From assembly GCF_002019595.1 (NCBI RefSeq), contig NZ_KV917369.1, positions 1,512,417 through 1,576,416 of the forward strand: 64,000 nt of DNA. The letters run 5' to 3'. Position 1 is the stretch's first letter. Each line of letters begins with the position of its first letter. Position numbers and translations under genes: made by a program. Source of the stretch: Priestia abyssalis. GTDB taxonomy: Bacteria; Bacillota; Bacilli; Bacillales; Bacillaceae_H. Of this stretch, positions 53,131 through 61,268 are shown piece after piece. The notes beneath the pieces were generated by a model that made no database searches, was not told the origin of the DNA, and worked only from the letters and a program-made list of their open reading frames with translations.

Positions 53131-53604
53131 TTAATAACAACGAAACGCTACGACTCTTCTTGTATCAAATCCGACATAACTCCATCTAAATCCATCCCAT
53201 CGATATCCAGCGACAGAGCGTCTGCCGATATAAGTAGGATAGAACCAGAAAGAACGTCCGTTTCGAAGCCATACATATGTGTAACGGTATAAGCATCCGC
53301 GAAACGCCCCGGAATCTACTGCATATGTGCTGGGGCCCCCAACCCCTCCTTGAAGAGTTTGAGCTTCACTAAGGGAAGGGGTGAAGGACGGGGGAGGCTG
53401 AAGCGGAGGCTGCTGACCCATTCCACTTTCATCAGGGAAGCCGCCGCCGGGGAAACCGCCACCGGGGAAACCGCCACCGGGGAAACCGCCGCCGGGGAAA
53501 CCGCCGCCGGGGAAACCGCCGCCGGGGAAACCGCCACCGGGGAAACCGCCACCAGGGGGAGGCCCAGGTGGAAAACCAAATCCAGGAATGTTTTGACGAT
53601 ACAT
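53131..53604 (-). CDS. Gly-Gly-Gly-Phe-Pro repeat protein, 157 aa
   Basis: After MYRQNIPGFGFPPGPP come about eight GGGFP pentapeptides, a short Gln/Pro linker and a folded C-terminal part (YVWLRNGRSFWFYPTYIG, VAGYRWDGFRW) rich in Trp, Arg and Tyr. Similar C-terminal domains occur in spore or surface proteins of Bacillus; function unknown. ATG 53604 follows AAAGGAGAAA. The repeat is encoded by 15-bp units, so copy number can change without loss of frame. Confidence 0.75.
   Translation of the reverse strand: MYRQNIPGFGFPPGPPPGGGFPGGGFPGGGFPGGGFPGGGFPGGGFPGGGFPGGGFPDESGMGQQPPLQPPPSFTPSLSEAQTLQGGVGGPSTYAVDSGAFRGCLYRYTYVWLRNGRSFWFYPTYIGRRSVAGYRWDGFRWSYVGFDTRRVVAFRCY
53443..53570. repeat. 15-bp tandem repeat in the GGGFP gene
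   Basis: Eight or so units of CCGCC(A/G)CCGGGGAAA differ only at one A/G position. Not CRISPR: there are no spacers. Confidence 0.9.
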
Positions 53605-53725
53605 TTTTTTCTCCTTTCTTTTACCAACTACCATACTTTATGCAATCAGGGGATATTGGGTGAATGTCCTTTTGCAGAGGAATTTAATCGAAAGCGAAGG
53701 AGAGTATAAGAAAAGTAAAAAATAG

Positions 53726-53755
53726 TTGACGAAACTGAAAAAGGGAAGTTATAAT
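53726..53755 (+). promoter_or_regulatory. Sigma-A promoter of azoR
   Basis: TTGACG, an 18-nt spacer, TATAAT. Confidence 0.7.
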
Positions 53756-53757
53756 AA

Positions 53758-53773
53758 ATCTTGAATTTGAGAT
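53758..53773 (+). promoter_or_regulatory. MhqR-like operator in front of azoR
   Basis: ATCTTGAATTTGAGAT is an inverted repeat matching the B. subtilis MhqR box (ATCT-GAATT-AGAT pattern). It sits directly after the -10. A half-site ATCTTGAATT recurs at 53820-53829. Confidence 0.65.
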
Positions 53774-53891
53774 AAATAATTTAATGATTTATGAAATGAG
53801 AACAAATTTTTAGTTATTTATCTTGAATTAATAATTTATTTATTTTTATATTTTTAAATAAAAATATTTTAATTTTTGGAGGATGAGAAAT

Positions 53892-54518
53892 ATGGCAAAA
53901 GTATTATATGTAAAAGCAAACCCAAAAACGGATGATATGTCTTTTTCAGCAAGATTGGCTAATGCGTTTTTAGATGGGTATCAAACAGAACATCCTGAAG
54001 ATACAGTCGAAACGTTAGATTTGTACAACACATATCTTCCTTTAATCGATGGAGAGGTCCTTAGTGCCTGGGGGAAACTAGCAACTGGTGCTGAATTGAC
54101 GGAAGAAGAGACGAAAAAAGTGACTCGTTTAGGAGAATTGGTCGATCAGTTTTTAGCAGCGGATAAAGTAGTATTTTCTGCTCCAATGTGGAACTTTGGT
54201 TTTCCGCCATTAATGAAAGCGTACATTGACGCGGTCGCTGTAGCCGGTAAAACATTCAAATACACGGAAAATGGTCCGGTCGGTTTAGCAGGGGATAAAA
54301 AAGTAGTTTTATTGGAAGCACGCGGCGGCATTTATTCAGAAGGTCCAGCAGCACCTATGGAGCATACGCAAAGCTACTTGAAAGCCGTTTTAAGCTTTTT
54401 CGGAATTCAAGATTTTACATTAGTTGTTGCGGAAGGAATGGCTGCGGCTCCAGCGGAAGCAGAAGCAATTTTTACAGCATCGGCTGAAAAAGCAAAAGCA
54501 GCTGCGAAAAACTTTTAA
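53892..54518 (+). CDS. azoR: FMN-dependent NADH:quinone/azo-reductase AzoR, 208 aa
   Basis: Flavodoxin-fold quinone reductase. KANPKTDDMSFSARLANAFL binds FMN phosphate, APMWNFGFPPLMKAYIDAV is the signature, and LEARGGIYSEGP precedes the C-terminal part. Detoxifies quinones and azo compounds with NADH. ATG 53892 is 10 nt from GGAGG; ATG 53883 directly abuts it. The MhqR-like box implies induction by quinones. Confidence 0.93.
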   Translation: MAKVLYVKANPKTDDMSFSARLANAFLDGYQTEHPEDTVETLDLYNTYLPLIDGEVLSAWGKLATGAELTEEETKKVTRLGELVDQFLAADKVVFSAPMWNFGFPPLMKAYIDAVAVAGKTFKYTENGPVGLAGDKKVVLLEARGGIYSEGPAAPMEHTQSYLKAVLSFFGIQDFTLVVAEGMAAAPAEAEAIFTASAEKAKAAAKNF

Positions 54519-54539
54519 TTCATTGATAAGAGAGGTCTC

Positions 54540-54760
54540 GCAGTATGCACAAAACTAGATTAACTGATGAATAGTTCATGATAAAGTCCTGTTTGCAACA
54601 CTGATCTGGAAGCGTGATTGTGTTTCTTTGGGTTAACCTCCGCGCAGTATGGGTCATCGCAAAATTAGTAGTATCGAGGCTTTAAACTGATGGCCCATGT
54701 TGTGCAAAAAGAAAAAACATCACTTTTTCGATCTTATGGGACAGCGACAACTCACATGAC
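54540..54760. other. Non-coding relic, possible IS end
   Basis: No coherent frame. Ends with CTTATGGGACAG, the reverse complement of the CTGTCCCATAAG head of family A. The segment may mark a lost insertion sequence of which the family A head is also a trace. Confidence 0.3.
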
Positions 54761-54928
54761 CGCCATTCTTTTTTCATTGCAAACACTTTTTGGCTATGAT
54801 TTAATGGAATATGTTGAACAATAAAGCGTGGCAGATGAGCGTTTCCTCATTGTTCATGCTTTTTGTTTTTTCAAAGGGGCGGATGGGTATTATAGTGGTG
54901 ATTACATAGAAAAGGAAAGGTGAAAGCC

Positions 54929-55426
54929 ATGTTCAAAAAGCTATTCGGCGGAAAATCAAGTCAAAAAGATGTAACGATTGTAGCTCCTTTAACAGGACAA
55001 GTAGTGCCAATTGAAAATGTACCAGATCCAGTATTTTCACAAAAAATGATGGGAAATGGATTTGCCATTGAACCGACAGATGGTCAAGTCGTTTCTCCAG
55101 TAGATGGTGAAGTAATTCAATTATTCCACACAAAACATGCGATTGGATTAAAAACTGATGCAGGTGTGGAAGTGTTAATTCATATCGGGCTTGAAACTGT
55201 AGCGATGAATGGAGAAGGATTTGAGGCGCACGTAAGCCAAGGGGATAAAGTAAAAGTAGGTACACCGCTTGTGACGTTCGATTTAAATCTTGTAAAAGAA
55301 AAAGCGAAAAGCACGGTTACTCCTGTCGTGATTACAAATACCGATAACATGGAAAGTTTTGAAATGTTAGCAAACGGTTCCACTGAAAAAGGTTCTACAC
55401 CTTGTTTGAAAGTGGTAGCAAAATAG
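54929..55426 (+). CDS. ypqE: PTS glucose-type EIIA protein, 165 aa
   Basis: Single EIIA-Glc domain: APLTGQVVPIENVPDPVFSQ, GNGFAIEP, HAIGLKTDAGVEVLIHIGLETV with the phosphorylated His in LIHIG, and TPVVITN. A free-standing EIIA can phosphorylate EIIBC permeases lacking their own. ATG 54929 follows AAAGGTG. Best matches B. subtilis YpqE by architecture. Confidence 0.9.
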   Translation: MFKKLFGGKSSQKDVTIVAPLTGQVVPIENVPDPVFSQKMMGNGFAIEPTDGQVVSPVDGEVIQLFHTKHAIGLKTDAGVEVLIHIGLETVAMNGEGFEAHVSQGDKVKVGTPLVTFDLNLVKEKAKSTVTPVVITNTDNMESFEMLANGSTEKGSTPCLKVVAK

Positions 55427-55441
55427 TGAGAAAATAAAACG

Positions 55442-55470
55442 TTGACGAAATATGTCGAAGTGCATATAAT
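55442..55470 (+). promoter_or_regulatory. Near-consensus sigma-A promoter
   Basis: TTGACG, 17 nt, TATAAT, just after the EIIA stop. A terminator lies only about 80 nt downstream of the expected start site. Confidence 0.8.
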
Positions 55471-55475
55471 ATAGC

Positions 55476-55557
55476 TAACAAGTATTTTGTCACATTGTGT
55501 AACGTATAACAAACCAAGGCCTAAGGTGCGCAAAAAGTGCGTATCTTAGGTTTTTTT
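55476..55557 (+). ncRNA. Candidate small RNA of about 80 nt
   Basis: The predicted transcript runs from about 55476 to the T-run at 55551-55557. Its terminator stem is CCTAAG-TGCGC with GTGCG-CTTAGG. It has no ORF with an RBS. The first 40 nt (AAGTATTTTGTCACATTGTG...) are unstructured. Confidence 0.55.
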
Positions 55558-55562
55558 ATATT

Positions 55563-55605
55563 GAGGATGAGCCAGAAAGGCGAAAAACAGCCTTTTTGGC
55601 TTCCC
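55563..55605. repeat. Degenerate family A hairpin 2, copy A10
   Basis: GAGGATGAGCCAGAAAGGC with GCCTTTTTGGCTTCCCC. It resembles hairpin 2 but with a weaker base. Confidence 0.45.
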
Positions 55606-55762
55606 CATATGAAAGGCGTTCCGTAAGAATTCAAATGAAACTTTTTAGGGAATTAAGCGTAGGAAAAGAAGGAAGAGAGTTTTGTTGCGCAAATGACCCC
55701 GAGTTGTGCTAAAATAGAAAATGTTGGACAAAAAAGCCATCTTGAAAGAGAGCGTTTAATAT

Positions 55763-56047
55763 ATGGAAATATACAGCGATTTACTATTGTTGTACGCAAT
55801 ATATGCAAGCCCGGTTGTTTTGATTATGCTGATTTTCTTTCTGTGCCGCCATATTTATGTAGTGCGCCCGGCGGCAAGTTCTGGCTATCAAAAACGGGAA
55901 ATGAACGTATACGAACAAAGTAAATGGGTATCAATTCGTCAATTATGGCGTTTCACGTATTTATTTATGAAAAAGCCAACAAAAGAAATGGACAAACAAG
56001 ATGATGGTGAAGAACGCCCTTTCCTTCAGGCAGGATCTTGTTTATAA
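55763..56047 (+). CDS. Hypothetical single-pass membrane protein, 94 aa
   Basis: One helix (about 10-28), then RHIYVVRP and a cytoplasmic tail rich in charged residues. AAAGAGAGCG upstream is a modest RBS. It lies 31 nt before yidC and may share its transcript. Confidence 0.55.
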   Translation: MEIYSDLLLLYAIYASPVVLIMLIFFLCRHIYVVRPAASSGYQKREMNVYEQSKWVSIRQLWRFTYLFMKKPTKEMDKQDDGEERPFLQAGSCL

Positions 56048-56078
56048 ACAACTAAACATGTTGGAGGAAAGAGAACAG

Positions 56079-56819
56079 ATGAAAAGTAAATTGCTCATTC
56101 TAGCTTCGTTATTGTTAGTCGTATTATCCGGTTGTAATTTAAATGAACCAATTACATCAGAAAGCACTGGTGTGTGGAATCATTATTTCGTTTATCCTAT
56201 GTCGCTGCTGTTGACAAAAGTGGCAGAAACGGCAGGCGGAAGCTATGGTTTATCCATCATCATTGTAACGATTATCATTCGATTAGTGCTGCTTCCTCTT
56301 ATTATGAAGCAGCAAAAAAGTACGATGGCCATGCAGGTGCTGCGTCCGGAGATGGAAAATTTACGCAAGAAATATCCATCGAAAGATATGGAATCACAGC
56401 AAAAAATGCAAAAAGAAATGATGGAGCTGTATCAAAAGCACAATATTAACCCGCTTGGCGGATGTTTACCGCTTTTAGTGCAATTTCCAATTATTATGGC
56501 GTTTTATTATGCAATTGGACGTACAGAGGCGATTGCAGATCATTCATTTTTATGGGTAAGTTTAGGCAATCCGGATCCATATTTCATTTTACCGATTGTT
56601 GCAGCCTTGACGACATTCATTCAGCTTAAAGTTGGTATGACAGACGAAATGCCGCCGCAAATGAAAATTACGATGTATATTATGCCATTCTTCGTTTTAA
56701 TAGCAGGTATTTCATTACCTTCTGCATTGGCTTTGTATTGGGTAATCGGGAACCTTTTCGGTATTGCTCAGGGGATTTATTTGAAAAAAAGAATGGCACT
56801 TTTGCAAAAGAGCGCATAA
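56079..56819 (+). CDS. yidC: Membrane protein insertase YidC (SpoIIIJ/YqjG type), 246 aa
   Basis: Lipobox VLSGCN (Cys near 20), typical of Gram-positive YidC. Five transmembrane helices. The hydrophilic-groove Arg is in [17 protein letters not shown], and [20 protein letters not shown], then [13 protein letters not shown] follow. Inserts small membrane proteins with or without SecYEG. ATG 56079 follows TGGAGG. Confidence 0.95.
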   Translation: MKSKLLILASLLLVVLSGCNLNEPITSESTGVWNHYFVYPMSLLLTKVAETAGGSYGLSIIIVTIIIRLVLLPLIMKQQKSTMAMQVLRPEMENLRKKYPSKDMESQQKMQKEMMELYQKHNINPLGGCLPLLVQFPIIMAFYYAIGRTEAIADHSFLWVSLGNPDPYFILPIVAALTTFIQLKVGMTDEMPPQMKITMYIMPFFVLIAGISLPSALALYWVIGNLFGIAQGIYLKKRMALLQKSA

Positions 56820-56824
56820 TGAAT

Positions 56825-56856
56825 AAAAAGGACCTCTATTATTGGGGTCCTTTTTT
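56825..56856 (+). terminator. Terminator after yidC
   Basis: AAAAAGGACC pairs with GGTCCTTTTT plus T residues. Confidence 0.85.
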
Positions 56857-56909
56857 CATTGTACATTCTGATATGGAACTACTCTTTTATTGAGGAATGA
56901 TTGATTTTA

Positions 56910-56964
56910 TATAAAGGCAACTTCCATCAGTGGGGGTTTTAATGTCCGTTAATGCGGGATAAAC
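56910..56964. repeat. Family C repeat, short copy C6
   Basis: ATAAAGGCAACTTCCATCAG to GTCCGTTAATGCGGGATAA, with the centre deleted as in C3. Confidence 0.75.
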
Positions 56965-57033
56965 AAAAAATTATATGTGAAAGAATCATGGAGTTTGTAT
57001 AATAATGGTAGGAAAGGAAGGTGGGTGTTGAAA

Positions 57034-57699
57034 ATGAAAATAAATGTATTATCAATTAATATTGGGATGCCGCAGGAAATGCCGTTTCAGAATAAAAGAA
57101 TTCAAACCGGTATTAATAAAAATCCAGTAAGCGGGCCCGTATTTGTTTCACATTTACATATGGAAGGAGACGGGCAAGCCGATTTAACGGTCCATGGCGG
57201 TGTCGATAAAGCTGTTTGTGTGTATTGTTTTGATCATTATCCTTATTGGGAAGAAACATTGGGACAAAAGCTGAGCGCAGGAGCGTTCGGAGAGAATTTG
57301 ACGATATCCGGTGCAACAGAAGAAGAAATTATGATCGGGGATATCTATCAGATGGGCGAAGTTGTTTTTCAAGTGAGTCTGCCAAGGCAGCCGTGTTATA
57401 AACTTTCGGTCAAATGGGACGAACCGTCCTTACCGGTGATGATAAAAGAAACGGGATACTCCGGTTTCTATTTTCGGGTTTTGCAGGAAGGCGTCATTAA
57501 ACCGGGGGAAACGCTTCGATTAGTGAAGCGCCATCAGGATGCGATTTCAATTGCATTTGCCAACCACATAAAATATAAAGATAAGCAAAATGAGGAGGGT
57601 CTGTTAAAGCTCGTTCAGCTTAATGAACTTGCTGAGGCTTGGAAAAATGGGTTTCAAAACCGTTTAGAGGAAATGAAAAAATCGGATAAAATGCCTTGA
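57034..57699 (+). CDS. yflK: MOSC domain protein (YflK/YiiM-like), 221 aa
   Basis: MOSC signatures: ADLTVHGGVDKAVCVY, GAFGENLTISG and the conserved Cys in LPRQPCYKLSVKW. Such enzymes bind molybdenum cofactor and reduce N-hydroxylated compounds or transfer sulfur. ATG 57034 lies after GGAAGGTGGGTG; length equals B. subtilis YflK. Confidence 0.85.
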   Translation: MKINVLSINIGMPQEMPFQNKRIQTGINKNPVSGPVFVSHLHMEGDGQADLTVHGGVDKAVCVYCFDHYPYWEETLGQKLSAGAFGENLTISGATEEEIMIGDIYQMGEVVFQVSLPRQPCYKLSVKWDEPSLPVMIKETGYSGFYFRVLQEGVIKPGETLRLVKRHQDAISIAFANHIKYKDKQNEEGLLKLVQLNELAEAWKNGFQNRLEEMKKSDKMP

Positions 57700-57911
57700 C
57701 ATGAAACCCATTTCATACCATAAACTATAAATAACCCCATAAAGTACCATTAATTAGCCGGCGTTACTTGTATCTCATACGAGGCGTGACGGCGCTGTAA
57801 AGAAGGACGTTGATAGTCGCCCTTCTTTTTTTGCGGCTGTTTTTCAAAGAATCATACATGAAACGTTTTCCAATGTCTCAAAATAACAAGAAGAGGCCGG
57901 AAGAGGTGAAG

Positions 57912-59138
57912 ATGATGAAGAAATGCCTAATAATGTTTATTGCATTACTGTTTGTGCATCAGCAGCCTGCAGAGGCAAAGGAAACTTCCTTGCATGCTGC
58001 TTTTATTCGAAGCGGTGATGTTTGGGTGAAAATGAATGATCGGGAATACCGTCTTTCTTATACAGGAAATATGTCCAATCCGCAATGGTCCCGAAGCGGG
58101 AAGTATTTATCGTTCGATCGAAAGGGAGTATTGTATGTTCGCCATCTCTCAGGCCGCCGTTATAATAAGCGGGTTGCTGTGGACATGAAGTTGGCCAGAT
58201 GGTCGCCGACAGAGGAAAAGCTGGCCTTTTTATCTAATGGGATAATTTATGTATACGATCCGGAGAAGCAGCGATCTATTCCGGTAACGACTGGAGCTGA
58301 CCAGTTCTCCTGGTTCCCCGATGGAAAGAGGTTATTGGTGACAAGCAGTGCAAAAATCCAACCGAACGGCTGGGGGCAGGCAGAGCTTTTTGAAGTTCCA
58401 ATTGATGCTAATTTGAATTTTGAAAAGAGCCGGTCGTTTTTTGTGCTTCCGAAACCATCTGATGATTTTTTTGCCATTACGACGAGCCGCTTTAAATGGT
58501 CTCCCAATCAAAAGTGGATTAGCTTCATTGCGGTTCCGACGGCTTCCTGGTCGGCCGATTCCAATACTTTTTGTTTGCTGTCTGCTGATGGAAAAAAATT
58601 TCAAAAACTTGGAAAGATGGTGAATAACGAAGAATGGATGCATTGGGCGCCAAAGGGGGCGACCATCGGATTTATTGATGGAGAAGGAAGAATTGCTACT
58701 CAAAATAAGAAATTGACGATTAAGGAACTCGCTGCCATGGCAAAAGGAGCTGTCACACCAATGGGATACGTGGACTGGGATTTTACATGGCATAATAATG
58801 AAACCATCACGGTTTCAAGGGATAAAGAAACGGAATGGAACAATGATGAAGTGAAACGTCCCCTTCCTTCGCTTTATCAATTATCATTAAAGACACACGA
58901 ACAAACAAGAATCACCGCTCCTCCAAAAACGGCTGGAGATTTTTATCCTATTTATCTGCCAGCTGCCAATCAATTAACTTGGATACGGTCAGACCGCAAA
59001 AAAGCGTTCGTTTGGCTAGGGAGCAGCAACGGCCGTTATAAACGAATCTGGATTCGGAATTTGGACGTCCCCATTCCTTACTATGACCAATATAATTGGA
59101 GTGAAGTACTGGCTGTATATGAGAAAACGTCACATTAA
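57912..59138 (+). CDS. Secreted TolB-like beta-propeller protein, 408 aa
   Basis: Signal peptide (residues 1-22, ending PAEA). Repeating WS/SPDG-like blades: NPQWSRSGKYLSF, LARWSPTEEKLAFLS, QFSWFPDGKRLLV, FKWSPNQKWISFI and HWAPKGATIGFI. TolB/WD40-like propellers bind proteins or wall glycans. No anchor. ATG 57912 follows AAGAGGTGAAG. Confidence 0.8.
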   Translation: MMKKCLIMFIALLFVHQQPAEAKETSLHAAFIRSGDVWVKMNDREYRLSYTGNMSNPQWSRSGKYLSFDRKGVLYVRHLSGRRYNKRVAVDMKLARWSPTEEKLAFLSNGIIYVYDPEKQRSIPVTTGADQFSWFPDGKRLLVTSSAKIQPNGWGQAELFEVPIDANLNFEKSRSFFVLPKPSDDFFAITTSRFKWSPNQKWISFIAVPTASWSADSNTFCLLSADGKKFQKLGKMVNNEEWMHWAPKGATIGFIDGEGRIATQNKKLTIKELAAMAKGAVTPMGYVDWDFTWHNNETITVSRDKETEWNNDEVKRPLPSLYQLSLKTHEQTRITAPPKTAGDFYPIYLPAANQLTWIRSDRKKAFVWLGSSNGRYKRIWIRNLDVPIPYYDQYNWSEVLAVYEKTSH

Positions 59139-59285
59139 ATGGAGAAAATAAAACTAAGCGAAACGGGACTTACGCTATATAGAGCGGGTCTCTTTTTTAT
59201 TTATCGAATTTACAAAGCGAGAGTGAAACAAAAGAGAGGGCAATCTCGTATAACAATAAGAGAACTTATGAGAGAGGGAGAAGCA

Positions 59286-59504
59286 ATGAAAAAACTTATA
59301 TGGCTTCAAGGAATTTTCTCGTTTTCCTTTTTACTTTTGTTCATATTGCAATTAACAAAAGTATACATCCCGCATCCAAGTGCGTTTCCATTTTGTGTCG
59401 CCGGGTCTCTTGCTATTGATATTGTAAATGGTAAGCGCAGCTACTTTAATTATGTAATTATTGCCTTGATGATTGCCGCTTTTATGGCTGGCTTTTTTGT
59501 ATAA
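59286..59504 (+). CDS. Small two-helix membrane protein, 72 aa
   Basis: Helices at about 5-25 and 52-72. RBS GAGAGGGAGAAG before ATG 59286. No family recognised. The hairpin near 59153-59200 upstream probably terminates the TolB-like gene. Confidence 0.6.
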   Translation: MKKLIWLQGIFSFSFLLLFILQLTKVYIPHPSAFPFCVAGSLAIDIVNGKRSYFNYVIIALMIAAFMAGFFV

Positions 59505-59525
59505 AGTTTTATTAACAACTTTCAT

Positions 59526-59570
59526 GAGGATGACTCAAAAGGGCTGTTTTTTTCTCTTTTGAGTCATCCT
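59526..59570. repeat. Family A hairpin 2 only, copy A9
   Basis: AGGATGACTCAAAAGGG with its complement, preceded by TTTCATG. Between convergent genes, 6 nt from the GDPD stop. Confidence 0.8.
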
Positions 59571-59576
59571 AATCGC

Positions 59577-60434
59577 CTATTTTGCTTTAATATTTTTCAC
59601 AATATGAGCCAATCGATCAGGGTAATCCGTAAACATTCCATCTACTCCCCACTTGATGAGCCGTTTCATTTGTTTTATATCATTGACGGTGTACGGGTGA
59701 ATGTCAAGACCAGCGGCTTTTACCGTTTGGACATATTGACTTGTCAGAAGACGGGCATTCGGTCCCACTCCCATTGCATATGTGCTGATCATTTTTAATT
59801 GCTTTTTTGTAATAAATCCAGAGAGGTGTGATGGAAGAAGCTGAATGAGTCGTAAAGAAGGGTTCAATCGCTTCAGCTTTTGTAAGCTGTCTTTACTAAA
59901 CGATTGGATATATATATGGTTTATATTAATATCATAGCGTTTTAGTAGTTCAACGAGCTTTTCTTCCATTTCTCCGGATTGGGAAGGGGCTTTCACTTCA
60001 ATATAATAGTGATGGCCGCTTCCGAATGTTTGAAAAATCTCTTCAAGTGTCGGTATTTGTAATCCTTCATATTCCTTTTTGGCTCGTTTTGGATTCAAAT
60101 GATTAAACGAAGAGCCAGCATCCAGTTTTTTGATTTGAGTGAGTGTCAATTGTTTAGCCAATCCTTTTCCGTTGGTGGTTCGCTCTACAGTTTCGTCATG
60201 TAGTGCAATCAATGTTCCGTCTTTGGTCATTTGCAAGTCAATCTCTGTATATGTCCCGCCCTGTTCAATACCAAGTTCATAAGCTTTAATCGTATGCTCG
60301 GGCGCATATCCAGAGGCTCCCCGATGAGCAATGATGAGCAAATTGTGATGGTCTGCTGAAGAAGGGAGCAAGAAAAGAGCAAATACAAAGTATACGGCAG
60401 CTGCGAGTATGAGTAATGTCCGGTAAATGGTCAA
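59577..60434 (-). CDS. Secreted glycerophosphodiester phosphodiesterase, 285 aa
   Basis: Signal/anchor helix (about 5-22). The GDPD domain starts IIAHRGASGYAPEHT (catalytic His) and continues TEIDLQMTKDG (metal Glu and Asp) and ALHDETVERTTNGKG (second His). Releases glycerol-3-phosphate from glycerophosphodiesters or teichoic acid fragments. TTG 60434 is 8 nt from AGGAGG, an unusual but well supported start. Confidence 0.92.
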   Translation of the reverse strand: MTIYRTLLILAAAVYFVFALFLLPSSADHHNLLIIAHRGASGYAPEHTIKAYELGIEQGGTYTEIDLQMTKDGTLIALHDETVERTTNGKGLAKQLTLTQIKKLDAGSSFNHLNPKRAKKEYEGLQIPTLEEIFQTFGSGHHYYIEVKAPSQSGEMEEKLVELLKRYDININHIYIQSFSKDSLQKLKRLNPSLRLIQLLPSHLSGFITKKQLKMISTYAMGVGPNARLLTSQYVQTVKAAGLDIHPYTVNDIKQMKRLIKWGVDGMFTDYPDRLAHIVKNIKAK

Positions 60435-60635
60435 ATCGTTTCCCTCCTAAAATTTCATCAACTTATTATCATATTTCAAATAGGATTTGCCTTCAATATG
60501 CATCCCATTCACAAAGTTGCCATTTTGTTGTTAAAGGTTTTATGAACAATGATGGTTTTGGTGTTTTAGTATTTTAGTTTGTTTCGGGGAAATGGGCATT
60601 TCGTGGGGAAGATATGACAAAGAATCGCCATGATG

Positions 60636-61268
60636 TCATGGCGATTGTTTTTGCGATGTATATGTTTTGTTTTTCGGCGAGTGACCAATCGGTTCAAGGA
60701 GAGTGGTATAAACAACGAGCCTTTTTTCATGGGTGCCTTGCTCCCGGTTGAATGATCCGGTACATGTAATCAAGTTGAGCTGTTTCGCATTTGTTGGACC
60801 GAAAATAATGGAAAGCGGGGCATGCTGACGATCGTATGCTTCTTTTTTCTTAACCATAAATGTAAGCTTTTTTCCGTCTTTATCTTTTACGTGAATGAAG
60901 TCGCCTGTTGTTAAGCGGTTGAGATAGAAAAAGACAGCTGGTCCGGTTTTATCATCGACATGACCGACCATCACCGCGTTTCCTTGTTGACCTGGAACTG
61001 TTCCTGGTGAAAACCAGCCAACCGTATCTCGATTATCGGGAACAGCCATTTGCCCTGTATTCAATAAGCCTTTTGCTTCAATTGGAGCGGTTAGAGCCAG
61101 TTTTGGAATGTCTAAAGACACAGGCTGTGAAATCTTTGTTTCTCCTTGATTTGGTGTCGGGTGCAGAGGTAAGGCAGATTCATTTGCCGTACAGCCTGAA
61201 CTAAAGAAGAGAAGCAATAAGCCAATGGAGCATATGCGCTTAAGCACGGGAACGACGAAAGGCGACAC
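60636..61268 (-). CDS. Class F-like sortase, 210 aa
   Basis: Hydrophobic N-terminus ending in a lipobox-like SSGCTA. Catalytic His in VMVGHVDDKTGPAVFFYL, Cys in NLITCTGSF, and Arg in EKRLVVYTTL. GHVD-TGPAVF is typical of class F sortases. It joins a C-terminal sorting motif to the cell wall. The gene overlaps the end of the DUF4397 MPKTG gene; GTG 61268 or GTG 61247 are possible starts, neither with a strong SD, so coupling is likely. Confidence 0.85.
   Translation of the reverse strand: MSPFVVPVLKRICSIGLLLLFFSSGCTANESALPLHPTPNQGETKISQPVSLDIPKLALTAPIEAKGLLNTGQMAVPDNRDTVGWFSPGTVPGQQGNAVMVGHVDDKTGPAVFFYLNRLTTGDFIHVKDKDGKKLTFMVKKKEAYDRQHAPLSIIFGPTNAKQLNLITCTGSFNREQGTHEKRLVVYTTLLEPIGHSPKNKTYTSQKQSP

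Noticed and set aside
53440..53575. CRISPR-like array
   Set aside because: Contiguous 15-bp units without spacers, in frame within a coding sequence.
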